Source: Myxococcaceae bacterium (GTDB lineage Bacteria > Myxococcota_A > Polyangia > Polyangiales > Ga0077539). From it: 64,000 bases of DNA. The number at the start of each line of letters is the position of its first letter. The first letter of the stretch is position 1. The notes below the pieces were generated by a model. That model was not told where the DNA came from, searched no databases, and worked only from the letters and a program-made list of their open reading frames with translations. The stretch covers positions 124,001 through 188,000 of the forward strand of contig SCUS01000166.1 of the NCBI GenBank assembly GCA_004297725.1, in the 5' to 3' direction. Of the stretch, positions 1 through 9,141 are shown piece after piece. The translations under genes and the position numbers were made by a program.

Positions 1-1298
1 GCGACGCGCCGGTCATCTTCCTCAACATGCCCGAGATCTTCCGGGTGCCGCCGCGCTCGGACATCCTCCCTTCGCAGGCGATCCTCGCCCGCCCGGAGGG
101 CTACCACCGCCGCGGCCGCATCACGACCTACGACAACGTCAACAGCCAGCCCGGAGAGCAGACCCTCCTCGGTGACTTCCCGGGCGGCCTGAAGGACGTC
201 AACACCGAAGACCCGCGGGTGCGCCTCGCGATGGTCGAGGCCTACTGGCGCTGGGTCGAGCTCACGGACATCGACGGCTTCCGCATCGACACGCTCAAGC
301 ACGTCGAGCACGGGTTCTGGCAATACTTCGGGGCGCAGATCAGGCAGCGCGCGACGCGGGCGGGCAAGCAGCGCTTCTTCATGTTCGGCGAGGCCTTCGA
401 CGGCGACGACCGGCTGGTGGGCTCGTACACCAACCCCAACGAGATGGACTCGGTGTTCTACTTCCCGCAGAAGTACCGGGTCTTCGACAACATCTTCCAG
501 TGCGGCACGGGCAACACCCGGGACATCGAGACCCTCTACACCGAGCGGCTCCGCGACTTCTCGGCGATGCCCCAGCCCCAGGGCATCGGCGTCGCCCCCA
601 CGCAGGCGCTGGTCAACTTCATGGACAACCATGACGTCTCGCGCTTCCTCTATGGAATGAACCCCACGGTGGTGGATGACATCCGCCGGGGCGACGGGCG
701 CGACTGCTCCTCCGGCCTGGTCAATGGCAACAACCCCGCGGACGTGGAGCGCTTCCGCCCCCGGATGCTGGCGGCGCTCACCTACCTGCTCACCGAAGAC
801 GGCATTCCCTGTCTCTATTACGGCACCGAGCAGGACTTCCGTGGTGGCAATGACCCCTCCAACCGGGAGCGGCTCTGGGACACCGGCTTTCCCACCAACG
901 AGACCCGCCGTGACGGCTCCGTCAGCACCTTCGGGTGGACCCGTCGGCTGATCAACGCGCGTCGCACGTACCCGGCGCTGCGGCGCGGAAGCTTCTCGGT
1001 GCGCTGGACGACGGAGCACACGGGCGCCGAGCAGGACGCGGGGATGCTCGCCTTCGAGCGGGTGGACGGGGTGAATTTCGCGCTGGTGGTGATCCACGCG
1101 AAGGACGGCACGGCGGAGACGGCGACGACCCGGACGGGGGGCAGCGCGATGACCGTCAGCCAGCCCGAGGGCACCGAGCTGGTGAACATCCTGGGCACCG
1201 AGCCCCGGACGGCGACCGTCGGCAATGGCGGACAGGTGACGGTGTCATTGGGACCATGGCAGAGCGCGGTGTTCGTTCCTCGATCGCAGGTGCGCTGA
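1..1298 (+). CDS. Alpha-amylase family protein (GH13), 3' part only
   Basis: This is the C-terminal part of a glycoside hydrolase family 13 enzyme, which hydrolyses or rearranges alpha-glucans. The frame is open from base 3, so the gene begins upstream of the window. Three GH13 signatures are visible. DGFRIDTLKH (273-302) carries the Asp nucleophile at base 288. FMFGEAFDGD carries the Glu acid/base at 390. FMDNHDVSRF (621 onward) is the conserved region IV with the transition-state Asp. After the barrel, a segment from about 1000 onward looks like the beta-sandwich domain C common in amylases. The next gene starts inside its last 43 bases. Substrate and secretion cannot be judged because the N-terminus is missing. 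Confidence 0.93.
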   Translation, partial: DAPVIFLNMPEIFRVPPRSDILPSQAILARPEGYHRRGRITTYDNVNSQPGEQTLLGDFPGGLKDVNTEDPRVRLAMVEAYWRWVELTDIDGFRIDTLKHVEHGFWQYFGAQIRQRATRAGKQRFFMFGEAFDGDDRLVGSYTNPNEMDSVFYFPQKYRVFDNIFQCGTGNTRDIETLYTERLRDFSAMPQPQGIGVAPTQALVNFMDNHDVSRFLYGMNPTVVDDIRRGDGRDCSSGLVNGNNPADVERFRPRMLAALTYLLTEDGIPCLYYGTEQDFRGGNDPSNRERLWDTGFPTNETRRDGSVSTFGWTRRLINARRTYPALRRGSFSVRWTTEHTGAEQDAGMLAFERVDGVNFALVVIHAKDGTAETATTRTGGSAMTVSQPEGTELVNILGTEPRTATVGNGGQVTVSLGPWQSAVFVPRSQVR

Positions 1299-2353
1299 GC
1301 CTGGCGGCGGTGGTGGGCTGCGGCGCCGCGCGGGTTCGCCCGCCGCCGCGCGTGGCCTGCACCGTCGGCACCCAGCAGGGCCTCCCCACGCCCCACCTCG
1401 CCTGGAACGGCCGGGGATGGAGCGCCCTGGTCCTCGACGGCCGCACCCTCTACCTCCGCGGGCTTCGCCCCGACGGCGCCGTGTCGGGTGATCCCATCGC
1501 CCTCTCCAACGACGTCGGCGGCCTCGACCGCGCGGCCATGGCGGTCGTCCACGGCACCCAGCGCGTCGCCTTCGCCACCCGCGAAGACGCGACGGTGCAG
1601 GTGGTGCGGGTGGCCGACGGCGCGGAGCCCACGGTGGCCTCGCTCGACGCGGCCCTCACCGGGAGGCTCTCCGTGGTGGCGCGGCCGGGGAGCGCCTCGG
1701 TCCCGGCTGCGGTGTTCCTGGAGACGCTCCGAGGCACCGAGCGGGTGTTGATCGACGAGGACGGCGACCTCGGCTCGACCGCGCGCTGCCCGGCGGGGGT
1801 GGTCCCGGACGCGGTGATGGCCTCGGGCGACGGCTTCGTGGCGCTGGTGTCCGGAGAGCGCCCGGGGCTCTCCGCGGTGTGGCTCGACGAGGACTGCCGC
1901 GAGCGCTCCCGCGCGGTGCTCTCGCAGGACGCGGGCGTGGTGCCCTGGCGCGAGCTCAGCGCCGGCCCGATGGGCCCCTGGGTGACCTTCACCGACGGCA
2001 ACCGCGCCGGGTGGTTCGCGGCGCTCGGCGCGCGCGGCGGGCTGCGGGTGCGCCCCCGGCGGCTGGAGGGCCCCATCGAGCGGCCGTCGATCCTGGTGGG
2101 GGTCGACGACACGGGCACCATGCGCTCATTGACCGTACTGGGCATTCGCCGCACCGAGGTCGACGCGCGGCTGGTGACCCTCCAATACGACCACGAGGCC
2201 CGCTTCGTCGATCTCCGCACCCTGCTCAACGACCCGGTGCGCACCCTCGACGTGGTGGCGCCCTCCCCGTGGGGAGGGGCGCTCATCGGATATCAGCGCA
2301 ACGCCGTGGCGGGCTCCACGGGCTACTCCTTCCTGCTTCGGATGTGCCCATGA
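1256..2353 (+). CDS. Predicted lipoprotein of unknown function
   Basis: A 365-residue protein with a type II signal peptide: a short basic N-region, a hydrophobic stretch and a lipobox-like VVGC ending at Cys22. The mature part has repeated short beta-strand segments (for example WSALVLDGRTLYLRGL), suggesting a propeller-like fold, but I recognise no family. The ATG at 1256 overlaps the amylase gene by 43 bases. It is the only start that retains the signal peptide. Its TGA overlaps the ATG of the CoA-transferase (ATGA at 2350-2353), so the two are probably translationally coupled. That coupling is odd for a surface lipoprotein and a cytoplasmic enzyme, and may only reflect gene packing. Confidence 0.72.
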   Translation: MAERGVRSSIAGALSLAAVVGCGAARVRPPPRVACTVGTQQGLPTPHLAWNGRGWSALVLDGRTLYLRGLRPDGAVSGDPIALSNDVGGLDRAAMAVVHGTQRVAFATREDATVQVVRVADGAEPTVASLDAALTGRLSVVARPGSASVPAAVFLETLRGTERVLIDEDGDLGSTARCPAGVVPDAVMASGDGFVALVSGERPGLSAVWLDEDCRERSRAVLSQDAGVVPWRELSAGPMGPWVTFTDGNRAGWFAALGARGGLRVRPRRLEGPIERPSILVGVDDTGTMRSLTVLGIRRTEVDARLVTLQYDHEARFVDLRTLLNDPVRTLDVVAPSPWGGALIGYQRNAVAGSTGYSFLLRMCP

Positions 2354-3540
2354 ACTCCCTCCGCGGAGTGCGAGTGCTCGACCTCACCCGGATGCTCGCG
2401 GGCCCCTATGGGACCATGCTCCTGGCCGACCTCGGGGCCGAGGTGCTGAAGATCGAGCGCCCCGTCGTGGGCGACGACATCCGCGCGGTGGGTCCGCACT
2501 TCCTCCACGGGGAGAGCGTGTATTTCCTCTCGGTCAACCGGGGCAAGCGCTCGGTGGCGCTCGACCTCGCCCGACCGGAGGGCCGCGCCCTGCTGCGCCG
2601 CCTCGCCGCTCGCTGCGACGTGGTGGTGGAGAACTTCCGCGCCGGGGTGGCCGAGCGCCTGGGCTGCGACGCCGCGACGCTCATGGCCGACAACCCCCGG
2701 CTCATCGTCTGTGGCATCACGGCCTTCGGTCGCACCGGCCCCGACCGCGACCTCCCCGCCTTCGACCTCACCCTACAAGCGCGCGGGGGGATGATGGGAT
2801 TGACCGGCGAGCCCGACGGCGAGCCGGTGCGCTGCGGCGTCCCGATGGGCGACCTGGGGGGAGGGCTCTTCTCGGCGCTGGCGGTGAGCGCGGCCCTCTA
2901 CGAGCGGGAGCGCACCGGCGTCGGCCGCTTCATCGACCTGTCGCTGCTCGACTGTCAGGTGGGTCTCCTGACCTACGCCGCGGGCAATTGGCTGATGGCC
3001 GGGGACGACATGGGTCGACAGGGATCGGGCCACGCCCACGCGGTTCCGTATCAGCGCTTCGCGACGAGGGATGGTCACCTGGTGGTGGCGGTGTTCACCG
3101 ACGCCTTCTGGCCGGGCTTCTGCCGGGCGCTGGGCTGCCCCGGGTGGGCCTCCGACCCCCGCTTCGCCACGAACGCCGCGCGCCGAGAGCGCATGACCGA
3201 GCTGCAGTCGCTCATCGGACAACGCTTGTCCGAAGAGGGCACCGCGCACTGGCTCTCTCGCCTCTATGGAGAGGGCGTCCCGGCCGGGCCGGTGCAGCGG
3301 GTGTCCGAGGTGTGCGCCGACCCGCAGGTGCTGTCCCGGGGAATGGTCGCGACGATGGAGCACCCGACGGCGGGGACGGTCCGCACGGCGGGCGACCCGC
3401 TGCGGGCGGGGGAGCCCGATCGCGAGGGCTTCCTGGCGGCGCCGGTGCTGGGGGCAGACACGGACGCGGTGCTCGGGGGGCTGCTGGGCCTCGCGCCCGC
3501 GGAGATCATGGACCTACGGGCGAGTGGAGTCGTCGGTTGA
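2350..3540 (+). CDS. CaiB/BaiF family (class III) CoA-transferase
   Basis: A 396-residue cytoplasmic enzyme of the family III CoA-transferases, which move CoA between carboxylic acids through an aspartyl-CoA thioester. The N-terminus has the typical GVRVLDLTRMLAGPY segment followed by LGAEVLKIE. The GVGRFIDLSLLDC segment places the expected catalytic Asp near residue 201. The length matches the family. The start is fixed by the ATGA overlap with the preceding stop codon. A GST gene follows after 16 bases and is probably co-transcribed. The acyl substrate cannot be read from sequence; members act on carnitine, oxalate/formate, alpha-methylacyl-CoA (racemases) and others. Confidence 0.92.
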   Translation: MNSLRGVRVLDLTRMLAGPYGTMLLADLGAEVLKIERPVVGDDIRAVGPHFLHGESVYFLSVNRGKRSVALDLARPEGRALLRRLAARCDVVVENFRAGVAERLGCDAATLMADNPRLIVCGITAFGRTGPDRDLPAFDLTLQARGGMMGLTGEPDGEPVRCGVPMGDLGGGLFSALAVSAALYERERTGVGRFIDLSLLDCQVGLLTYAAGNWLMAGDDMGRQGSGHAHAVPYQRFATRDGHLVVAVFTDAFWPGFCRALGCPGWASDPRFATNAARRERMTELQSLIGQRLSEEGTAHWLSRLYGEGVPAGPVQRVSEVCADPQVLSRGMVATMEHPTAGTVRTAGDPLRAGEPDREGFLAAPVLGADTDAVLGGLLGLAPAEIMDLRASGVVG

Positions 3541-3556
3541 GAGGGGGAGATATCCA

Positions 3557-4300
3557 ATGACCATCGTGCTGCATCGATTTCCGCTGAGTCACTTCTCCGA
3601 GAAGGTGCGGGTGATGCTCGACTTCAAGGGCCTCGACTACCGGGTGGTGGACCACAGCCCGGGGCCCGACCAGCTCGCGATCATGAAGCTCTCCGGGCAG
3701 CGCAAGGTGCCGGTGATCGAGCACGAGGGGAGCGTGGTGCACGACTCGACGGCGATCGGGCTCTACCTGGAGCACGCCTTCCCCAACGCGCGCCCGATGC
3801 TGCCTTCGGACTTCGTGCGCCGCCGGGAGGTGCTCGACCTGGAGGAGCGCCTCGACGCGGTGCTGGGCCCTCGCGTGCCGGGCATCGCCGCCGACGAGGC
3901 GCTGCGCGACGGCGACCTCTGGGCCGACGTGGGCACGGCCTCGATGGGCAAGCCGAGGGTCCCCCGGCTGCTGGTGCGGGCGGTGGGCTGGGTGGCCCGC
4001 CCGGCGACCTTCGTCCCCGGGGTGCGCCACCAGCTGGACGAGGCGCGCACGACGGTGCGCACGATGCTGGTCGAGCTCTGCGAGCGCATCGCCGAGCGGG
4101 GCTACCTCTGCGGCCCTGAGCCGACGATGGCCGACCTCACGGCCGCCGGGCTGACGCTGCTCTTGAAGATCCCGGACACCCGCTACAACCCCCTGCCCGG
4201 GCGGGTGGGCGAGGGGGTGCGGGAGTTCATCAACGACCCGGTGCTGGGGAGGTTCTTCGACTGGCGCGATCGGCTCTACGCCGAGCACCTGAAGAAGTAG
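3557..4300 (+). CDS. Glutathione S-transferase family protein
   Basis: A 247-residue protein. Its first about 80 residues form a thioredoxin-like GST N-terminal domain: LHRFPLSHFSEKVRVMLD, then KVPVIEHEG with the cis-Pro, then DSTAIGLYLE, which contacts glutathione. A helical C-terminal domain follows. The SHFSEKVR segment has Ser where many GSTs place Ser or Tyr for thiol activation. A GGGGGAGA ribosome-binding site lies at 3542-3549, about 7 bases before the ATG. The gene follows the CoA-transferase by 16 bases. It converges on speA, with only 13 bases between the stop codons. The substrate is unknown; roles in electrophile detoxification or stress are typical of the family. Confidence 0.88.
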   Translation: MTIVLHRFPLSHFSEKVRVMLDFKGLDYRVVDHSPGPDQLAIMKLSGQRKVPVIEHEGSVVHDSTAIGLYLEHAFPNARPMLPSDFVRRREVLDLEERLDAVLGPRVPGIAADEALRDGDLWADVGTASMGKPRVPRLLVRAVGWVARPATFVPGVRHQLDEARTTVRTMLVELCERIAERGYLCGPEPTMADLTAAGLTLLLKIPDTRYNPLPGRVGEGVREFINDPVLGRFFDWRDRLYAEHLKK

Positions 4301-4320
4301 GGGAGGCGGGGAGCTACTTC
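4294..4320. terminator. Small inverted repeat between converging stop codons
   Basis: GAAGTAG (4294-4300) and CTACTTC (4314-4320) form a perfect 7-bp stem around a 13-base G-rich loop. The two arms contain the TAG stop codons of the converging GST and speA genes. No T-tract is present, so a role as bidirectional terminator is only a suggestion. Confidence 0.3.
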
Positions 4321-6383
4321 CCGTTGGTGGGCTTGAAGGACAGGTAGGTCTGCTCCTTCAGGCCGCGCTCGTAGTCGGCGAGGAGGCGCATGCCCTCCTG
4401 CGGGCGCAGCCGGTCGGCCTTGATGGCCTGGTCGATCTGCGACTTCATCTTCTGCGCGAGGTTGTTGGGGAAGTACTGGGTCATCGCCAGCACCTCCGCG
4501 ACGGTGTTACCCGGCAGGGTCTCTTCGATGTAGTAGCCGCGCTCGTCGTCCTCATCGAGGAAGACGTGCACCTCGTTCACCCGGCCGAAGAGGTTGTGCA
4601 GGTCGCCCATGATGTCCTGATAGGCGCCGGTCAGGAAGATGCCGAGGTAGTAGGGCGAGTTCGTCACCTCGTGCAGGCGCAGGGTGTCGCGCGTGTCGCT
4701 GAGGTCGATGAACTTCGACACCTTCCCGTCGGAGTCGCAGGTGATGTCCACCAGCGTGGTCTCCAGCGTGGGCTCCTCGTTCAGTCGATGAATCGGGACG
4801 ATCGGGAAGAGCTGCCCCAGCGCCCAGTGGTCGAGCAGCGACTGGAACACCGAGAAGTTGCAGATGTGCTGGTCGGCGAGCTGGTTGTCGAGGTCGCCGA
4901 GCTCGTCCGGCCGCTCCTCCGGGTCGAGGGTCTTCGCGCGGTTCTGGATGGCCTCGGCGATCTCCCAGTAGAGCGACTCGACGCGGGCCTTCACCGTGAG
5001 ATCGAGCATCCCCAGCTCGAACATCTTCTGCGAAGACTCCTTGATGTCCGTGAGGTCGTGCCAGCTCTCCATGAGATTGCGGTCCGTGAGGTGCCGCTGG
5101 ATGTAGAGCAGGTCGCGGATGAGCTTGTGGTCCACCACCGGCGACTGCGCGGGCTCGCTCGGGGTCTTCTCGATGGAGCCGAAGGCCTCCACCACCAGCA
5201 CCGAGTGGTGCGCCACCACGGCGCGGCCTGACTCGCTCACGATGGTCGGGTGCGCCACCTTCTCTTCATCACAGATGTCCATGATGTTGTAGACGATGTT
5301 GTCGGCATACTCCTGCACCGTGTAGTTCATTGAACTATGGAAGGTGCTGGCGCTCCCGTCGTAGTCGACGGCCAGGCCGCCGCCCACGTCGATGTACTCC
5401 ACCTCGTGGCCCATCTGCCGGAGCTTGGCGTAGTACCGCGCGGCCTCGCGCACCGCGCGCTTCATGATCAGGATGTCGGGCACCTGCGACCCGATGTGGA
5501 AGTGCAGCAGCTTGAAGGCCGAGGCCATCCCCGCGTCGCGCAGCATCTGCCCCGCGTCGAGGATCTCCGCCGTGCTCAGCCCGAACTTCGCGTGCTCGCC
5601 GCCGGAGGTGGCCCACTTGCCGGCGCCCTTGGCCAGCAGCCGCACGCGCAGCCCCACCATCGGCTCGACGCCCATCTCCCTGGCGACGCGGATGATCGCC
5701 GCGACCTCCGCGAGCTTCTCCGCCACCAGGATCACCCGCTTGCCCAGCTTGCGCCCGACGAGCGCGGTGCGGATGAAGGTGTCGTCCTTGTAGCCGTTGC
5801 AGATGATGAGCGACTCGGGGTCGCTGTGCTGCGAGAGCCCGGCGAAGACCTCGGGCTTCGACCCGACCTCGATGCCGTAGTGGAAGGGCTCCCCCGCGAT
5901 CAGGATCTCCTCCAGCACCTCGCGGAGCTGGTTGACCTTGATGGGGTACACCCCGCGATACACGCCCTGGTATTTGTGCTCCGCGATGGCCGTCTGGAAG
6001 GCCCCGTTGATGGTCCGCACCCGGTGGTGGAGGATGTCCTGGAAGCGGATGAGCAGGGGGGTCTGGAAGCCCTCCTCGCGCGCCTCCTTCACCACCTCCA
6101 GCAGCGGAATCGACGCGCCCTGATCCTGCAGCGGTCGGGCGGCGATGTTCCCGTCCGGGTTGACGGTGAAGTACCCCGAGCCCCATCGGTCGATGAGGTA
6201 GAGGCCCAGGGCGTCGTCGGTGGTCCAGGCCGGTCGCTCGGTGGGTTCGGCGGCGGCGTCGGGAGCGGGCGTAGCGTCCAATGAAGCAAACCCTTCGTAC
6301 TGCGAAATGGAGCGATCCCGGTCATCGGGACCCTTCGCGAGCGGCGCGATTGTGGGCAAGCGGACCCTTGCGTCAAGGCCCAC
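4314..6383 (-). CDS. speA: Biosynthetic arginine decarboxylase
   Basis: SpeA decarboxylates arginine to agmatine, the first step of the agmatine route to putrescine and spermidine, using PLP in the cytoplasm. The protein has 689 residues against about 630-660 usual. The first about 50 residues are a non-conserved extension and the family match begins at WTTDDALGLYLIDRWGSGYF. VYPIKVNQ holds the PLP-binding Lys near residue 149. The alanine-racemase-like barrel continues through FHIGSQ and the YIDVGGGLAVDYDG segment, followed by the C-terminal domain. The start is a GTG at 6383 and a shorter start cannot be excluded. The gene is divergent from the lipoprotein gene at 6437 across 53 bases, which must hold both promoters. 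Confidence 0.96.
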   Translation of the reverse strand: MGLDARVRLPTIAPLAKGPDDRDRSISQYEGFASLDATPAPDAAAEPTERPAWTTDDALGLYLIDRWGSGYFTVNPDGNIAARPLQDQGASIPLLEVVKEAREEGFQTPLLIRFQDILHHRVRTINGAFQTAIAEHKYQGVYRGVYPIKVNQLREVLEEILIAGEPFHYGIEVGSKPEVFAGLSQHSDPESLIICNGYKDDTFIRTALVGRKLGKRVILVAEKLAEVAAIIRVAREMGVEPMVGLRVRLLAKGAGKWATSGGEHAKFGLSTAEILDAGQMLRDAGMASAFKLLHFHIGSQVPDILIMKRAVREAARYYAKLRQMGHEVEYIDVGGGLAVDYDGSASTFHSSMNYTVQEYADNIVYNIMDICDEEKVAHPTIVSESGRAVVAHHSVLVVEAFGSIEKTPSEPAQSPVVDHKLIRDLLYIQRHLTDRNLMESWHDLTDIKESSQKMFELGMLDLTVKARVESLYWEIAEAIQNRAKTLDPEERPDELGDLDNQLADQHICNFSVFQSLLDHWALGQLFPIVPIHRLNEEPTLETTLVDITCDSDGKVSKFIDLSDTRDTLRLHEVTNSPYYLGIFLTGAYQDIMGDLHNLFGRVNEVHVFLDEDDERGYYIEETLPGNTVAEVLAMTQYFPNNLAQKMKSQIDQAIKADRLRPQEGMRLLADYERGLKEQTYLSFKPTNGK

Positions 6384-6436
6384 CGCCGACTGTCACGCGA
6401 TCTCCGTCAGAGCGTGCGCCGCGCTACGCTCGCTCG

Positions 6437-8095
6437 GTGCTGCGTCCCCCGGCCGCCCTCTCCCTCGTCGCCCTCGTCGCCGCCTGCGACGCGTCTACCG
6501 CGCCCACGGACGCCGGTCGCGACGCCACGATTACCGACCTCGGTAAGCCCGCCGATCGCCCCGCCCCGACGGACGCCCCCCCGGTCGATGTCCCCCCTCC
6601 GATCGACGTCCCCACCCCGGTCGATGCCTCCCCCGACGCGCCCTCCGAGGACGCCGGTCCGCCGGGGTGCTTCGGCCTGCGCGGCGCGGCCCTGCTCCCC
6701 GCTGCGGGGCGCGAGCTCGGACCCCACGGCGCCCAGTCCCTCGTCTACGACGCCGCCCTCGGAGGGCTCGTCCTCGCGCCCTCGACGCGCCCGGGACCCT
6801 TCGTCGAAGACCGCCCGCTGCCTCGCGGAGCCCTCGACGCCGACGGCTTCGTGATGGACGGCTGGTGGTACCTGCTCGGCGGCCAGACCGACGCGACGCA
6901 CACCTCCACCGAGCTCCTCGCCGCGCCGGTGCAGCCCGACGGCACCCTCGGGCCGTGGGGCGCGCGCACCCCGTACCCGCTCCCCCTCCTCGATCACATC
7001 GTGCTCGCCCACGCGGGCCGCGCCTACCTCACCGGCGGCGCCCAGGACCTCGGCGGCGACAACGTCCGCCAGCTCGCCGCCGCGCGCTGGTCCTCCCCCT
7101 CCGCCGGCGACATCCCCCTCTGGAACACCGCCCCGGACAACCCCGTCCGGCGCTTCGGCCACGAGGCCGTGATCACCGCGGGCTTCCTCTACACCCTCGG
7201 CGGCGACGACGGCGACCTCGCCACCGACGACGTCTCCGTCGCGACCATCCTCCCCGACGGCTCCCTCGGCCCGTGGCGCCGCAGCACCCCTTTACCCGAC
7301 GGGGTAAACCAGTTTCTCGCCGGGGCGGGCACCTCGCGGCACCTCTGGTCCTTCGGAGGCTGCCGCCGCAAGGACTGCGAGACCGTCTCCAACATCGAGC
7401 GACGGATGTTCGTCGCCGACATCCAGCCCGACGGAGCCCTCTCCGCGTGGCGCCTGGCGGGTCAGCTCCCGGTCGCCAACTACGACCAGAAGGCCGTGGT
7501 CACCGGCGGCCGCGTGGTGATGGCGGGCGGCCGCGCGGGAGGTCGCTCCCGATGCGGCGACGCGGGCGGCGACAACTACGACGGCGTCTGGTGGGCCGAG
7601 CTCCTCCCCGACGGAACCCTCGGCCCGTGGGAGTCCGGCGCCTCCATGGGGGTCGCGCTGCCCCGGGTGCGCAGCGACCAGGTGATGCGCCTCGACCACC
7701 TCGGGCAGCTCTGGGTGCTGGGCGGCCGAACGTCCTGCATCGGCGCCGAGACCGCCGACCGCAACAACACCTTCCCCCGCGAGGTGTGGCGCTCCCCGGC
7801 GGTGACCCTCCCCGGTCGGGCCCGCGTGGGCCACTGGCTCTCGGGCCCGCTCGCCCCCGTCGCAGGTCGTCCCGCCTCGCTGCGCTGGGACGCCGACCGC
7901 GAGGGCATCACCGTGCAGGTGCGCCTGGAGCGCGACGCCTCCCCCAACACCTGGACCGTCTGGACCGCCCCCACCGCCGCGCGTTCGATCCCCCTGGGCG
8001 ACGGCGTCCGTCGGGTGCAGGTGCTCGCCACCTTCGCGGGCGACGGCGCCTCGACCCCCAGCCTCCGCTCGGTCACCCTCGACTGCGCCCCGTGA
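6437..8095 (+). CDS. Kelch-like propeller lipoprotein with DVPxP linker
   Basis: A 552-residue predicted outer-membrane lipoprotein. The GTG at 6437 gives a signal peptide ending LVALVAAC (Cys17). A longer reading from 6281 would run into speA and has no signal sequence. An Asp/Pro linker (VDVPPPIDVPTPVD) follows. The body contains repeated GG-centred segments (YLLGGQTD, YLTGGAQD, YTLGGDDGD, WVLGGRTS) and LPDGTLGPW-type strands, typical of kelch-like beta-propellers. Such domains bind proteins or glycans or simply act as scaffolds. The C-terminal about 90 residues look like a separate beta-sandwich. The stop codon overlaps the GTG of the next gene, so both are probably co-translated. Confidence 0.82.
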   Translation: MLRPPAALSLVALVAACDASTAPTDAGRDATITDLGKPADRPAPTDAPPVDVPPPIDVPTPVDASPDAPSEDAGPPGCFGLRGAALLPAAGRELGPHGAQSLVYDAALGGLVLAPSTRPGPFVEDRPLPRGALDADGFVMDGWWYLLGGQTDATHTSTELLAAPVQPDGTLGPWGARTPYPLPLLDHIVLAHAGRAYLTGGAQDLGGDNVRQLAAARWSSPSAGDIPLWNTAPDNPVRRFGHEAVITAGFLYTLGGDDGDLATDDVSVATILPDGSLGPWRRSTPLPDGVNQFLAGAGTSRHLWSFGGCRRKDCETVSNIERRMFVADIQPDGALSAWRLAGQLPVANYDQKAVVTGGRVVMAGGRAGGRSRCGDAGGDNYDGVWWAELLPDGTLGPWESGASMGVALPRVRSDQVMRLDHLGQLWVLGGRTSCIGAETADRNNTFPREVWRSPAVTLPGRARVGHWLSGPLAPVAGRPASLRWDADREGITVQVRLERDASPNTWTVWTAPTAARSIPLGDGVRRVQVLATFAGDGASTPSLRSVTLDCAP

Positions 8096-8868
8096 AGCAC
8101 CTCCTGCCCGCCTCCTCGCCGCTCCCGCCCGGAGAGGTTTTACTTTGCTGCGTAAACATCCCCCGGCGCCTGCCGGAGGAGCTCGCGACGAGGCTGCGCC
8201 GCGCACTCCCCGAGGAAGAGTGTGCGCGCCACGCACGCTACGGCGACGAAGGTGCGGCGGGGGAGTTCCTGTGTGGCCGGGCGCTGCTGAGGGCGGTGCT
8301 GTCGACCTGGGCGCCGGTCGACCGACGCGCGTGGCGCTTCGCCCTCAACCCCCACGGCCGCCCGGGCATCGCGTCGCCGGAGTCCCCGCTGCACTTCAAC
8401 CTCTCGCACACCCGAGGGATGGTGGTGCTGGCGCTCGGGTGCGACCCCTGGGTGGGCGTCGACGTCGAGCGCCTCGACCGCTCGGTGCGACCCCTGGAGG
8501 TCGCCGATCGCTTCTTCTCTCCCCTCGAGGTCGACGGGCTGCGATCGCTCCCGACGGAGCGCCACCGCGACCGCTTCCTCGCCCTCTGGACCTTGAAGGA
8601 GGCCTACATCAAGGCCCGCGGGATGGGCCTCGCGCTGCCACTGCGGGACTTCTCCTTCTCGCCCGACGCCTCGCCCCCGAGCGTGCGCTTCGAGCCCTCG
8701 CTCGGCGACGACGAGTCGCGCTGGCGCTTCGAGCGGGTCGACCTGGACTCCGGACACCGCGTCGCCGTGGCGGCGAAGGTCCCCCGGCTGACGGTGCATC
8801 TGTCGCGGGTTGACCTCGAGGCACTGGCGAGCCACGTCGGGTTGCCCCACACCGCAGGCGCGGTGTAG
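8092..8868 (+). CDS. 4'-phosphopantetheinyl transferase
   Basis: This enzyme transfers the phosphopantetheine arm of CoA to a Ser of acyl- or peptidyl-carrier proteins, activating fatty-acid, polyketide or non-ribosomal peptide synthases. The 258-residue protein has the two-domain (Sfp/Gsp-like) length. FNLSHTRG precedes WVGVDVERLDR, with Mg ligands Asp124 and Glu126. FLALWTLKEAYIKARGMGL provides Glu170 and Lys174 of the second motif (WxxKEAxxK). The GTG start overlaps the TGA of the kelch-like lipoprotein gene, implying coupling. tatA follows 39 bases later. No synthase gene lies in the window, so the carrier-protein partner is unknown. In myxobacteria a single broad-range enzyme often serves many megasynthases. 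Confidence 0.93.
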   Translation: MKHLLPASSPLPPGEVLLCCVNIPRRLPEELATRLRRALPEEECARHARYGDEGAAGEFLCGRALLRAVLSTWAPVDRRAWRFALNPHGRPGIASPESPLHFNLSHTRGMVVLALGCDPWVGVDVERLDRSVRPLEVADRFFSPLEVDGLRSLPTERHRDRFLALWTLKEAYIKARGMGLALPLRDFSFSPDASPPSVRFEPSLGDDESRWRFERVDLDSGHRVAVAAKVPRLTVHLSRVDLEALASHVGLPHTAGAV

Positions 8869-8907
8869 AACCCTGTACTTCAGTTCCCTGGAAGGAGCCT
8901 CAATCCC

Positions 8908-9099
8908 ATGTTGGGTCTTGGACCGTCTGAGCTCGTCGTGATCCTGCTGTTGGTGGTGCTCATCTTCGGAGCCACGAAGATCCCTCAACTGGGTCGCGGT
9001 CTGGGCGAGGGGATCAGCAACTTCAAGCGCGGTCTGCGCGAGGGCAACGACGCCTCCGCCGAGCCGCCGCCGCCTCCGCCGTCCGGCAAGTCCGCCTGA
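8908..9099 (+). CDS. tatA: Sec-independent translocase subunit TatA/TatE
   Basis: A 63-residue inner-membrane protein. The sequence starts with one hydrophobic helix (ELVVILLLVVLIFGATKIPQ), then the conserved FG hinge and an amphipathic helix beginning LGRGLGEGISNFKRG, then a short Pro-rich tail. This is the TatA pattern. TatA oligomers form the passage for folded twin-arginine substrates, with TatB and TatC. TatC is not in the window, so the gene stands alone. A GAAGGAG ribosome-binding site sits at 8891-8897, and the ATG is the only sensible start. Confidence 0.95.
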   Translation: MLGLGPSELVVILLLVVLIFGATKIPQLGRGLGEGISNFKRGLREGNDASAEPPPPPPSGKSA

Positions 9100-9141
9100 C
9101 GCCCCCGACACCCACCACCAGGCCCAGAGCTGTAGGGATCG

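Noticed and set aside
6281..8095. Upstream ATG start (6281) for the kelch-like lipoprotein
   Set aside because: It would overlap the first 100 bases of speA and put a long basic segment before the signal peptide; the GTG at 6437 places the lipobox at residue 17.
8092..9099. Part of a natural-product gene cluster (phosphopantetheinyl transferase)
   Set aside because: No carrier protein, synthase or tailoring cluster is adjacent; the IDO-like gene and aminotransferase are tens of kilobases away among unrelated genes.
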